From Hyaloscypha bicolor E (Eukaryota > Ascomycota > Leotiomycetes > Helotiales > Hyaloscyphaceae), in assembly GCF_002865645.1 (NCBI RefSeq), contig NW_020194518.1, positions 744,001-808,000 of the forward strand: a DNA stretch of 64,000 nt, read 5' to 3'. Positions 1 through 10,800 of the stretch are shown here, piece after piece (position 1 is the stretch's first letter; each line of letters begins with the position of its first letter). The translations under genes were made by a program, and so were the position numbers. Under the pieces are notes generated by a model. The model did no database searches. It saw only the letters and a program-made list of their open reading frames with translations, and was not told the origin of the DNA.

Positions 1-240
1 TAAGTATATTTATAATAGAAAGTATATTAATAGGAGTAATAATTGAGTTTTTATATATAAGTAAAGTGAGAGTAAGAAATAAAAAATCAAGGAAAGTAAT
101 ATATTTTTATAGAAAGTTCTAATATTCTAAGAGCTTCCTAATTATTCTTCTAATTAGAAAGAATTACCTTACTTCGAAGATTCTAGTACTTTAATATCTA
201 ATTTTTACTAATAGAATTATTATTATTACTAAGTACTTAA
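1..240. repeat. AT-rich degraded tract at window edge
   Basis: The first 240 bases are almost all A and T, with stop codons in every frame, and then switch abruptly to ordinary composition. This resembles the interior of the 59-63 kb elements and is probably the end of a RIP-degraded transposon that continues to the left. No terminal repeat or coding trace is visible, so the element type is unknown. Confidence 0.5.
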
Positions 241-367
241 GTCGAGGTGGTTCTAGAAGTATCATTGGGGTTCGGCTCGCTTACCAAGCGTCACCACCCT
301 CTGATTGGGTGGCAAGGTGGCGCTAGGGCGGGAGTGCCCGGAGCGCTACCTAATTAGGTTAGCTAAT

Positions 368-386
368 CACGTGCATGTGTCACGTG
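368..386. promoter_or_regulatory. Pair of CACGTG E-box motifs
   Basis: Two CACGTG hexamers lie at 368-373 and 381-386, about 200 bases upstream of the broken F-box-like gene. CACGTG is a known binding core for fungal bHLH factors. The spacing is seen directly; any regulatory role is inference, and the adjacent palindromes may explain the motif pair better. Confidence 0.25.
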
Positions 387-436
387 CGCATTAATCAAAT
401 TATTCATGAATATTCATGATTAATCTGATTAATGCG
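387..436. repeat. 50-bp near-perfect AT-rich palindrome
   Basis: The segment reads nearly the same on both strands: it opens CGCATTAATC and closes GATTAATGCG, with ATTCATGAATATTCAT-like symmetry at the centre and only a few mismatches. It could extrude as a cruciform or be a remnant of mobile DNA. Confidence 0.65.
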
Positions 437-467
437 TGAATAGAATATGATTAATGGGTATTTTTCA

Positions 468-512
468 TGAATAGATTAGATTAATGGCCATTAATCTAAT
501 CTAATCTATTCA
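468..512. repeat. Second AT-rich palindrome
   Basis: A 20-base arm beginning TGAATAGATTAG is mirrored around a GGCC centre (486-489). The right arm is identical except for one extra five-base TAATC unit. It lies about 30 bases from the first palindrome and shares its ATTAATC vocabulary. Confidence 0.65.
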
Positions 513-590
513 TTTCTCACACTGCTTGCAAGTGAGTCAACTCCGACCTCTCTAAACCATTGTTAGAAGAATCTATATCAACCTTGCACT

Positions 591-2530
591 ATGTCCCTCG
601 AAACGTCCAAGGATCCCCATCAGCTCGCGATGTATGCTTCTTTGCCGCTGGAGCTCTGGATCATCGTCGCCGAGTCGTTCTTGGGCAAAGCCACGCTCTG
701 CTCGTTATTCCCGGTATCGAAAGCTATCGACATAATCTTCACGCCAGCTTTATACAAGACTATAAGTTTAGTAGAAGGGTGGTTAAGGTGGAACGAAAAG
801 CTCAAGAAGTTATGGGAGTTGGATTCTGAACCCCGTCTTCAATTTACACGACATCTCGTTATTAGGAATACAAAGTTTTCCCCTGATATAATATTGGATC
901 CGAAAGCATTGAGAGCCTTGATTGGGAAGATGAGCGGACTTAAGACCTGAAAAGTTTGAGACGTGTTTGTTTCCTCCTCTTTCCAGCCAAACCAGGTTAG
1001 AACATTATAACAGTCTTTCTCCTTGAGCGAAAGCCGCAGCCGGCGCATTTAGGGAGTTTTAAATTCTCAATCATATCAGGTTGTTATCATTCTAATCTCT
1101 CTAATGGCTGATACATATACTGCGGTTTTCTTAAACAGTCTCCTGATTATTCTAGGTATCGAAATCCATATTCCAAACATTCATTCCTCCCTCGAGTCAC
1201 CGACCTGGCCTTGAATTCTGACCTGGATCCCAGATGGCCCCGTATACTAGAGCTTTCCCCTTTCGAGTATTTTTGCAGTATCTTTGCAGCTTGGATCTGA
1301 GAAATTTACGAGGTTGGTTGGCAAGGCTCTGGCGGGATGTTGCGAGTATCCTCATCAAGCGGCCAAACTCACATTGCTGGGGCTTGAGCTGGATGCTGAT
1401 ACCTCCAACCACTTACGGTATGGGCAATTTATTCTTGGTGTTGTGGGTCATTTCAAGCACCTGCGAGAAGAATATGGAACACCCAACCTTCGCTTGGCAA
1501 TACAGAAACTCATCTTGGGGAGAGGGACCATGGCGATCCCATCTGATGCATGGGTATCCGGCATATTGCACGAGTTAACGGAATTTTCAAAACTTCGATC
1601 TTTGACGATTCTCAATGAAGGAAGGCCAACACGGCATCGCTTCCGAGTGCTACTCAATCACAAGCTATTTCTCCAAGCTATAACTTTAAAGTCCTTACCA
1701 GTGTACTTTGTTGGCAGGGACATTGTGGCTTTGATCAATGCACTTTCGGACTACGGCTCTTTGAAGGAAATCCAGATTAGGATAGTCAGAGATTACAAGG
1801 ACCCAAAGTCCAGCTGGTATCGTCCACTTGTTGAGCTTGGGGGAGGATGGAGAAAGCTGCTCCTCGGAGCTTATCTTTCTGACGTCCGTCCCGAAGATGG
1901 TTGGAATGAGGTTCTCGAGACAGTCTCCTCTCGATCCTGTGATATCAAAGAAATAGGCCTCCCGTGCATTTGCTGGGGGAGTCTGCCTCCTCATTCCCTT
2001 CTAAAACCACTAATTTCAAATCCAGGAAATGCTCAAATCACAATTAACCAACTTCGAAACCTGCGAGTGATGATAGCTGGATATCACAAATACATACTTA
2101 ATGAGCGGATCACCAAGCCTGGTCTTGGCAGGAGAATTTTCAAGGCACATCGCAAGGAAGTGAGAGATCAAAGACTTGAATCAAGGCTGATCTATGTTGG
2201 GATTAGCATGTCGGTCTATACGTTGGCATACCCCATGCCTTCAGCAGCTCGCAAAACCCGAATACCACAACCACCGGCTCGATTCGCCGTTCGGAGGAGC
2301 ACCATGATGGCTTGAGGTTGTTGAGTTCGAGCCCGAGGAAGCTTACGATTTTGGCTTTATCACAAATTTGGAGAAAGTCAGTTACCGTTGAAGAATTTGT
2401 TGGAAGTATCCAGTTGGGACTTTCCCAAGCGGACAGGACAAGGACTCTCAGGGGCAATATCGTCGGAGGGAAAACATGGCATACAGTATGTCTCATGTCA
2501 CTTGTAAGATTTCAGAAACCTCAGTTATAG
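591..2530 (+). pseudogene. F-box-like protein gene, apparently frameshifted
   Basis: An ATG at 591 opens a frame with an F-box-like start (residues about 16-55, LPLELW followed by leucine- and valine-rich helices), as in fungal F-box proteins that recruit substrates to SCF ubiquitin ligases. The frame stops at 948. The expected continuation (LKSLRRVC) follows directly, shifted by one base. Further protein-like sequence comes in other frames: 1155-1280, the long open frame 1284-2315 (leucine-rich, no recognised domain), and a tail to 2530. I could not join these with plausible GT-AG introns, so several frameshifts are likely and I call it a pseudogene. It lies next to AT-rich decay and palindromes, which fits. 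A multi-exon active gene with an unusual structure is the alternative. Confidence 0.5.
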
Positions 2531-3271
2531 TTTCGAAGCCGAAGAGCATCCTTAACGCAGCAATTAGAGCATATCTTTGTTGCATTAATTCGCATTATTT
2601 ACGCTCCTCGAGCTTTCTGAGATTCAACTGTTTTGGGACTATAATCTCATTTGACATATGAAAGCGCGCTTTGGTTCCTAACCAAAAGTTGCCCGAAAGA
2701 ATATAAATGTTCCAGAGACAATTCCTGGGCTTTCCGTACGTGGTTGTGTTCTATTGGAGGGTAAGGTAACATAGGTTACGCGGTCCTGAAGGAGGCAAGG
2801 AGTCGGTGTGGGTAAATTTCAAGCCACTTCCCAGAAATTTGGCTAAATTTCCTAAACTCGACGTAAGTAGCAAACAATACCGATGGGGCAGAGACGAAAA
2901 TACCTTTTCATCAAGACAAAAGAGGAGTATGTTCCCATCACGTGATACCCGATGTCGACATTGAAATCGCTTGGAGACGACTCTTGAGAATTTTTACTCC
3001 CGACCACCAAACACTCCCAGACCACAGTCTTGCTTCGTAACTTTATGAAAATGCAATGACTCCCCAAGGTTACGCCGGGGGTGATATGAACGAAGACGAT
3101 ATCCCACTTTACTGAGAGATAATACGCGTCTTACATCGTCAGCCCAGACAGCCAATCGGGTGGCAACCGGCGACCATTCAACTGTCTTACAGTTACTTGT
3201 CACATAGCAAACCTCCCATTCTTGTGCATATCAAACACTGTTTGCGGTTGTTGAGTCCCTGAGACGCGATC
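2531..3271. other. Intergenic, no gene seen
   Basis: Only short frames on both strands, with no family resemblance. It presumably holds the promoter of the oxidoreductase gene that starts at 3272. Confidence 0.5.
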
Positions 3272-4618
3272 ATGATTTTAATACTGCGGACCTCGCCCCT
3301 GCGGGTGGCTTCTCGGAATGTCTTTCTTGGGATGAGAAATATGGGCTCACTCAGCACACAAAACAGGAAATATGAAGCTGTGGTAGTTGGAGCAGGACCA
3401 GCTGGTCTTGCTGCCGTTGGCAATCTGCTGGAGCAAAAGAAAGAGCCAATCCTGTGGGTTGATGATCAGTTCCATGGCGGGCGATTGGATAAATATTATA
3501 GGGAGGTCCCAAGGTCTGACTCCTAGATTAATGACTAGATACGTGATCTAACTGCTTAATAGTAACACGAAAGTTAATCGATTCATGTTATATGCAGAAG
3601 GAGTCTCTGCATTTCGAGAAGTGGTGAAGGAGGCAAAAGCACCGAATGCGTATACCATCCTTCAGAATTTGGACCAAAACAAAACTTGTCACATTGCCGA
3701 AGCAGCAGATCTTGTGGTCATGTTGACCAGAGCCCTGAACGAATCGAAGGGGGTGTACAAACAGTTTGGAAAGGCGTTGCATGCAACATGGACAGAAGTG
3801 AGTTCTCCACGCTTCACTCCCTCATCACAGCCAGCTCATGTCCCAAGTCCAACAATTGGAAAGTCGTAGTCAGCCCCCCGGGTGGGAAATCGACCGGTGA
3901 AAGGTTCGACTCCAAAATGCTTGTTCTCTGCACCGGTTCCCATCCCATCACTGGGCTTCTCCCCGTTACAGGTATTGAGGAAATCGGGCTCGACCCAGCA
4001 CTCAACCCGCCATTACTCTCTACCATGATCCCAAAAGACACACCATCAACAATAGCCGTCATCGGCGCCTCCCACAGCGCCATCCTCGTCCTTCGTAACC
4101 TCTATAACCTAGCTAGTACAAGCCATGCTCAACTCCGTATAAAGTGGTTCACACGCCACCCTTTGCGGTACGCAGAAGAGCGAGACGGGTGGATATTCCG
4201 CGACAACACGGGTCTGAAAGGTGACGTCGCACTCTGGGCGAAGGAGAATCTCGAAGAGGATGTCCTCCCCTCTTCCGACGTGTCAAAATACTTGGAAAAA
4301 ATCTCAACAACGAGAGAGAAAGAGCAAGATGATTATAAGAAACACTTACCGACGTGTACGAATGTTGTGCAAGCGATAGGGTTCAAAAAGAATGCGGTCC
4401 CGCTGCTGAAGAATGGAGAAAAGGATTTGAACATGGAGTTTGATCCGTTGTCTGGTGGGTTTAGAGATGAGAAGGGAGTGGAGGTTAGGGGGTTGTATGG
4501 GGCGGGAATCGCGTGGCCGAACAGGGTTACGGATCCTGAGGGGAATGTCGAGTATGCGGTTGGCTTGGGGAAGTTTATGATTTTCTTGAAGGATGTGGTG
4601 CCGAAGTGGAAGTCTTAG
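3272..4618 (+). CDS. FAD/NAD(P)-binding oxidoreductase
   Basis: Three exons: 3272-3513, 3563-3797 and 3848-4618, encoding 415 residues. The two introns are 49 and 50 nt. The join at 3513/3563 restores the run VPSNTKVN, and the join at 3797/3848 gives TWTE-SNNW. A dinucleotide-binding motif ([12 protein letters not shown], residues about 37-48) is followed by a second Rossmann-like motif ([12 protein letters not shown]), the layout of pyridine nucleotide-disulphide oxidoreductase-like flavoproteins. The redox CxxC of disulphide reductases is not evident, so a monooxygenase- or dehydrogenase-like activity is possible and the substrate is unknown. The first 23 residues are arginine-rich without acids and resemble a mitochondrial presequence; the ATG at 3341 (residue 24) would omit them. 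Confidence 0.8.
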
Positions 4619-4801
4619 AGGGTTAGGGAATCATTAGATGAATTGGTAGTATTTTCCGAAAGCAAAGAAGCATGCATGCATTGGCATTTGAAACTTGATA
4701 TTGCATTGTCATAGCTATTAGCATCTTAAATTATTTAGATTGAATTCTCAAGAAGTTGAATAGCATAATATTGGTGACATTTGTCTGCTATTATTCCACA
4801 T

Positions 4802-6388
4802 CTACCTATTCCTTGCGGCCACTAAATATGCAAACCAAGATACGAGCGACACCGCCGTAAGAGCAAAAGGAGGCAGTAGAAAGTTCCCCAACTTCTTGTC
4901 AAGTGCTGGGTAGTGTGATGCAACATAATACAATATGTCAAAGACTGCCACTCCAATCGTCAGTAAAAACGACGAGAATTCCTGGTAGCTCCTCCTATCA
5001 ATGCGGGACATATTTGAAATAATCGTATCAAGTCTTTCGGCCAACTTGACGTCCGAGAATTCTTTCTTGACACGCTCGGTTCCGGCTGTCCCGATTTTCT
5101 TGAGCTCTATTCCGGACAGCTTGTGGAGGACTTTGTCCATGACCGCTGTCCAACTCTCAATTTTGTCTGGGGGACAGAGCCAGCCTGTTTTGCCGTCTAC
5201 CACCGTTTCGAGAGGTCCTCCGGTGTTGGCAGCTAAGACCGGAACTCCAGCTAACATGGCCTCTAACGGCACGATTCCGAAGTGCTCGTTTGAAGGAGTA
5301 TACACGAGAAGGCGAGCCGACTTTAGCAGCATGTCTTTTAGTGTGTTCGGTACCGAAAGTAAAAATAGTACATCCACGTCGTTTGGAACATTCAGAGCTG
5401 TAACAATCGTTTTCGTGGTTGCGACCTTGAGGCCAAGCGATTCGGCGAGGCTGACGAGTTCCTTGTGATAAACAACGTTCTCCTGGATGCGATTATCATA
5501 GCCTCCTGAAGTTTCATGAGCTCTGCTCACCAGCAAGAAGGTATAGGCATAACAAACCAGCAAGAACCAATCTCACACCTTCCCTGCCCTTCTTCCCCAG
5601 ACCAGCGTATGCTTTGACTGCAAGGCCAATATCCTTTTTCCTCTCAAACCGATTGATGCTCAATAGGATTTTCCTGTCCTCCCAAGTGGCAACGGAAACA
5701 TCTCCATCCCCAGTTCTCTTCTCCTTTATATCCACGCAAGGATAAACAATCTGCAAATCTTTTTTCTTCTGCAGCTCTGGCCAGACCTTCCCCACAACAC
5801 TCTTTGTGAACCCCGAATTTACGGCCACAGAGTCAGCAAAGTTCATGCTCCATTCTTCCAGAAAATCAAACGGCAGTCGATAAGCTCGTTTCCACCACGC
5901 AGATCTCCCTTGCGCTAGTAGCAGGTCAGGGAAGTGGCAGTAGAACAGGATTCGATTGTCGGGGTATAAGTAGGCCAGCCATGGCAGTCCGGCGCTTAGT
6001 TGGTCGACAACAAATGCGTTGGGCTTCAGTAAGCTGATTTCGGACGTGAAGTATGTCCAGAAGATGAGGTGGAATTGGCGGAGGATGGCGCAGAAGATGG
6101 AAAATCGGGAGAGAATGGAGGATGGGAAAAGCCAATTGCCACGGACTCGGACATCGAGGGTCCCTGAATTGTGAATTAGAACCTGCCGCGTGTAACAGAG
6201 AGTTGTGCCATACCATCTCGAGCTTCGTCGAAGCAATGTTTTGGATCGCAGTGGCTGGTAAAGATGGCCACCTTATGACCACGGTTTTGCAATCCTACAG
6301 CAGCATCAATGATGAGTCTTTCGGCACCTCCTATCCCCAAGTCAGGATGGAAGAATAGGATCGTCTTCTTCTTTTCCCCTTCCGACAT
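4802..6388 (-). CDS. ALG2: Alpha-1,3/1,6-mannosyltransferase ALG2
   Basis: Three exons on the minus strand: 6388-6214, 6163-5558 and 5505-4802 (494 residues). The introns are 50 and 52 nt and both interrupt a glycine codon. The protein opens with KKTILFFHPDLGIGGAER, the ALG2 signature, and has a C-terminal glycosyltransferase group 1 region with the EX7E motif (EHFGIVPLE) and GGPLETV. ALG2 adds the second and third mannoses, from GDP-mannose, to the dolichol-linked oligosaccharide on the cytosolic face of the ER during N-glycosylation. Hydrophobic stretches near the C-terminus (FLLTIGVAVFDILYYVA, FALTAVSLVSWFAYLVAA) fit ER membrane attachment. An in-frame ATG at 6460 would add 24 arginine-rich residues. 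I prefer 6388 because family members start just before KKTI. Confidence 0.93.
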
Positions 6389-6460
6389 TTTGCAATGTTG
6401 GGGTTGAAGTATGGGAATCGGTCTTGCTGACAGATTTCGAAGTCGCGTCGCCAAGAACAT

Positions 6461-6788
6461 CAGAGAGCCTCGCGCTAAAAAGCTTACCCTTGCATGTGCC
6501 TCGCCCCTTTAAGAAGGCTGAAGAGCAGCCTCGCGGGGTCCTGAAGAAAGGATCACCATGGAAATCAAGTCTGTATGTATTGGACTCTTAGGTAAGTACA
6601 TGATGTGCATGAAAGTTTAGAAAAAAAGTGGTCGATTCCAAAGTGAAAACACATGGAATGTAGCCTTCTCTTGGCTACAACGGGCCGAGGTCCAGAAATG
6701 ATGACTTTCCAGGGCTGCTGCGATCTTACTTTACCTCCATTATCGCTCTTCACCACTTTCCGTCATCCATCAACACAGCATAATCAAA
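6461..6788. promoter_or_regulatory. Divergent ALG2 / enoyl-CoA hydratase promoter region
   Basis: About 330-400 bases separate the two divergent start codons. No clear TATA box or other element was recognised. Confidence 0.4.
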
Positions 6789-7693
6789 ATGGCATCTCAA
6801 ACACTGTTCACGCTACCTATTCTCACATCCACAACCTCCGACAAGGTCACCGGAACTGTCGTCTGCACCTCGCCTTCTTCTGGGGTTTACGTGTTGACCT
6901 TCACATCCCCGCCTGACAACCGCCTCCTAACACCTTTCTGTCAAGCCCTTCTCCTTGCCTTAGATATCTTAGAATTCTCCTACCCCCACGGTGTCGTTAT
7001 AACAACGTCAGGGATTCAGAAATTTTTCAGCAATGGCCTTGATCTCGATCACGCTTCTTCCACCCAGGGATTCTTCCCCAATAGTTTATTTGCTCTGTTC
7101 AAAAGACTTTTAACGTGTGTCCTTTACTTATTAAATAATTCATTGGTTTAGTCTCAATGCTAAACTACATTGCCAACTTTAGGTACCCAATGCCCACCAT
7201 CGCTTTGATAAATGGCCACGCCTTTGCAGGAGGCTTCATGCTAGCCATGTACCACGACTATCGAGTATTCAACCCTTCTCGTGGCTTCCTCTGTCTAAAT
7301 GAGCTCGATCTTGGAGTCCCCTTACAGCCAGCCATGTCCTCGGTCTTTAGGCAGAAACTCTCCCCGCAGGTCTACAAGTTGATGGTTTTGGAAGCCAAGA
7401 GATTTAGTGGGAACGAGGCCTTGGAAGGGGGGATCGTTGATATTCTAGGCGGGATGGAGGAATGTTTGGTGTTGGTGAAAGAGAGGAAGTTGAATGAGAA
7501 GGCGAAGACGGGTGTTTATAGCGCTTTGAAGACAGAGATGTTCCGAGAGACCATGGGATATGTCACACCCGAGGGATATGAGAAGGAAGAAAAAAGGAGT
7601 AAGGAGGCTTGGAAGCTGGATGATCAGAGAAGGGTCGAGGGGAATCGGAGGGTCGCTGAATGGGTGAGGAATGCTTCGAAGGCTAAGTTATAG
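6789..7693 (+). CDS. Enoyl-CoA hydratase/isomerase family protein, peroxisomal
   Basis: Two exons, 6789-7114 and 7183-7693, encode 278 residues; the 68-nt intron splits a threonine codon and gives LLT-YPMPTIAL. The crotonase fold is recognisable from the oxyanion-hole regions (SNGLDLDHAS near residue 80, and INGHAFAGGFMLAMYHDYR around residues 115-135). Members hydrate or isomerise enoyl-CoA thioesters in fatty-acid beta-oxidation. The protein ends ASKAKL; the final AKL is an accepted variant of the PTS1 peroxisomal signal (SKL type). Length and the FAGGF segment resemble peroxisomal delta3,delta2-enoyl-CoA isomerases, but I cannot separate hydratase from isomerase by eye. Confidence 0.87.
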
Positions 7694-7897
7694 GCCACCT
7701 ATACGGAATTTACGAAGTATGAAGCTCAAGAAACACTCAAGGTCGTGGATGATCCAAGCGATATCGTCCAGTCATTATCAATACCAGCATAATCTACAAT
7801 GCGACTCCTGCCCAATGCTCCAAACACCACCAACACCACCGCTATAATACATTCCACACCCATAATCGTATCACATCATACTCGTGAAAGTTTGCAG

Positions 7898-10800
7898 TCA
7901 TGCAAAGCTGTCTTCTCCTGGCCATCGCGGCTCCTCCACCGGATTCTTGGAGGCAATAGATTCGGAAACCACCTCTTCTTGCTGGCCAGCACCTCGATCT
8001 GGATTCCCAGCATCAATGGGCTCCGAAAGCGCTTCTTCCTGCTCACCGGCGCCATGACCCATATTTCCAGTAGCACCCGGTTCGGAAAACGCCTCTTCAT
8101 GTTGAGCCTCATTTGGATCCGGCCGTACCAAAACACCATTCGCAAGTAAGGCTTCCCAAACTTCGTCCTCGAGCTGTGTCACTGAACGATCGACGGTCAA
8201 ACCATCCATAATTTTAAGACGTGGATTTCCAAGAAAGATTAGCATTTCGTAAACTCTCCTTAACATCTTCGTGTTCATATCGAGGCGTTCGACATATTTC
8301 CGATCTTTGGCCCTGTCTGCACTTCCCTGTGTGAACGGATCAGGAGCATCAGACTGATGATCATCTCCAGAACCATCAGTAAGGATCACTCGCATCTCGA
8401 CTAGAGGAGGATAGAAACCAAGCGTAAGAGGGTTGCCTCGCATATCTGCCAGTGTCAAGTTCGGGAAGTGTTTTAGAACGAAGGTTGTCGATCTCAATCT
8501 CGTGATGCGGTTACCGACTAGATGAAGCTTCTTCAGTCGGACAATTCCCACGAGAGGACTGAGATCTTGTAGGGCATTGAGATTGAGATTCAGTATCCGG
8601 GTATTGGATATCATCCGACCCAATCCTGGAGCGAGCGACCGCAGTCCACAGTTGGCAAGCTCTAGATACTGCAAATTGAGGAAATCGACCTGAGGTTCGA
8701 ATGTGTCGAGAAGATTTCCTGAGAGGAAGAGCTTGCGGACTTCAAAAGCTTCGGCAAGAAATGACATATCAATCCTAGAGCCTGTTTGCTGTTCTCGCAG
8801 AGAGACGCTGTCCAGATGCGTAGTTTTAAGTAGGCCCGTTACCTTGCCAAGACGATTGCGATCAAGGTAGAGGAGGCGGAGATTTGGGAATCTGCTAACA
8901 TCGATGGACTCTAAATTGTTCCCGCTAAGCCGAAGATACTTTAGAGACCAAAGCAAAGCAGGATCGCTCAAGGAAAACTGGGTGAGTTTGTTCTCCTCTA
9001 AGTCGACAGTCGAGAGTGAACGAAGCTGTTCAAGATTTTGTACTGTGGTAAGCTTGTTGTTCCGAAGGTCCAGATCCGTCAACCGCTGAAGCTTAGCCCC
9101 GCTGAAATCAAGGGTCTCGACCAGATTTCCGCGCATTCGAAGGGTGAGCAGTCCATCAAGTTGACTGATTCCCTCCAGTGACTTGATTTGGTTATTATCT
9201 GCACGCAGACCCCTTAGATGAATAAGATACTTGAATGCTGACAGGGATTCAAGCTCGTTATTAGAGACATCTATGTATTGCAAGTTGCTGAGATGGCCCC
9301 ACGCTGCTAGGTCGGTGAGACAGTTGTGTGAAATGCGCAAGTGTCGAAGTGTCTTTGGAACGCCGTCTAACTGGCTGATTTTATTGCGGGACACATCAAG
9401 GTCTTCGAGCTGCTCACAGAATTCGTCGAGTTTGTGCAAATTCGTGAGCTGTTTCCCTTTTAAGTTTACCATTTTCATGTGCTCCCAAAATGGTTCGTAG
9501 GGCTCGGCTTCTGTGAGCTTTTCCACTAGCTCCTTGATGGAAAGCGACAACGTCCTCTGCGTGTTACTCCCATGCACGTAGCGCTGTTTTTGAGCAACAT
9601 AACTCACGTCGAGACCGAATGACCCATCAGAATTATGAACCGTAAATTCGGAAAGCGGCGTAAGTGTGAGAGTCCCAACTTCGTGGGTTGGATGAGGTGT
9701 GGCCAAAACAACGCTTGCCTCATGCCTTGGGGGCGCAGGCGTAGAAACGACGACGCTGATACTTCTTCGATTTCGATCCTCGTCGTCTTTGTTGATTGAG
9801 TCCTCGTCTTGCTCATCAATTCGAGATACAGGCCGAACTGAAAACTTATGACCGCCAAGACTGAGTCGCCGAGATGCACTACGATAAAAGGATCGACTCT
9901 TTGTCGAGCCTGCTTTCTTGCTGTTTTCTTCCTTGGTAATGACCAGGCTCCCATTGCCAAAATCGTCGTCGTCGTCGGACGGGCTGGCTTCATCTGCCTC
10001 ACGATCAAAGCTACTCTCGTCCTCATACTTCTTAGTCTGGATGACCGACGCTAGAGGCGATGAGAAAGAGATCGTAACGTTGCGACGTTGTGGGCTTGCT
10101 GAATCAACTCGATCCTCATGAATCGATATCTCCCTCTCGACTTCTTCGACAACCCTTTCCGTTGTCTCTGTATACGTGGATTTGTGGCGATGATGTACGC
10201 TTTGAGTCGTCTGAGGCGCAAGTTTCGCTAAAGGTGCTTGATCGTCTCCCCAGGAGGTTGCCCTGGTATTGCTCTCTGGGACTGTACCTCCGCTGGAGGT
10301 AAACTGCGTGAGCTTTGAAGGCTCTGACGAGGATGGCTCATTGTTCTTGATTCTTGGTCTGTCTCTTACAAAATCGGCTTCTTCGAGTTGGGCTGCCCTG
10401 TCCATGGTTTTGAGATGGTCTTGGTCATCCTGCTCCTGTGCGACTCGAGCAGCTTCTCTCCGCCTCGCAGCAACAGCCTTGATTCTCTGCAATTCTTGGG
10501 TCTCATCAACCGATAGATCTGGAATATCTCCAAAGGGATCATCCTCTGTCTCATCTGATGGCAGAAAATTCTTTCCTGCATTTTCACCCGCGATTGTCTT
10601 TCGCTTGACCCAAATGTTCCGCTCACGATCAAAGACCATGCCTGCAACTTGCTCGGGGATGAGATGTGAGACCGTGTGAGGAGCAATTACTCGGCGAGAA
10701 TCAGACCCTCTTGACGATCCTGTGGGGATTGAGCGGGACGTTGATTGACCGGATGATGTATTTGATCCATGAGAAGGGAATTCAGCTTGGTGCTGTTCCT

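Noticed and set aside
2312..2360. Possible tRNA B-box-like GAGTTCGAGCCC
   Set aside because: No matching A box, acceptor stem or cloverleaf around it.
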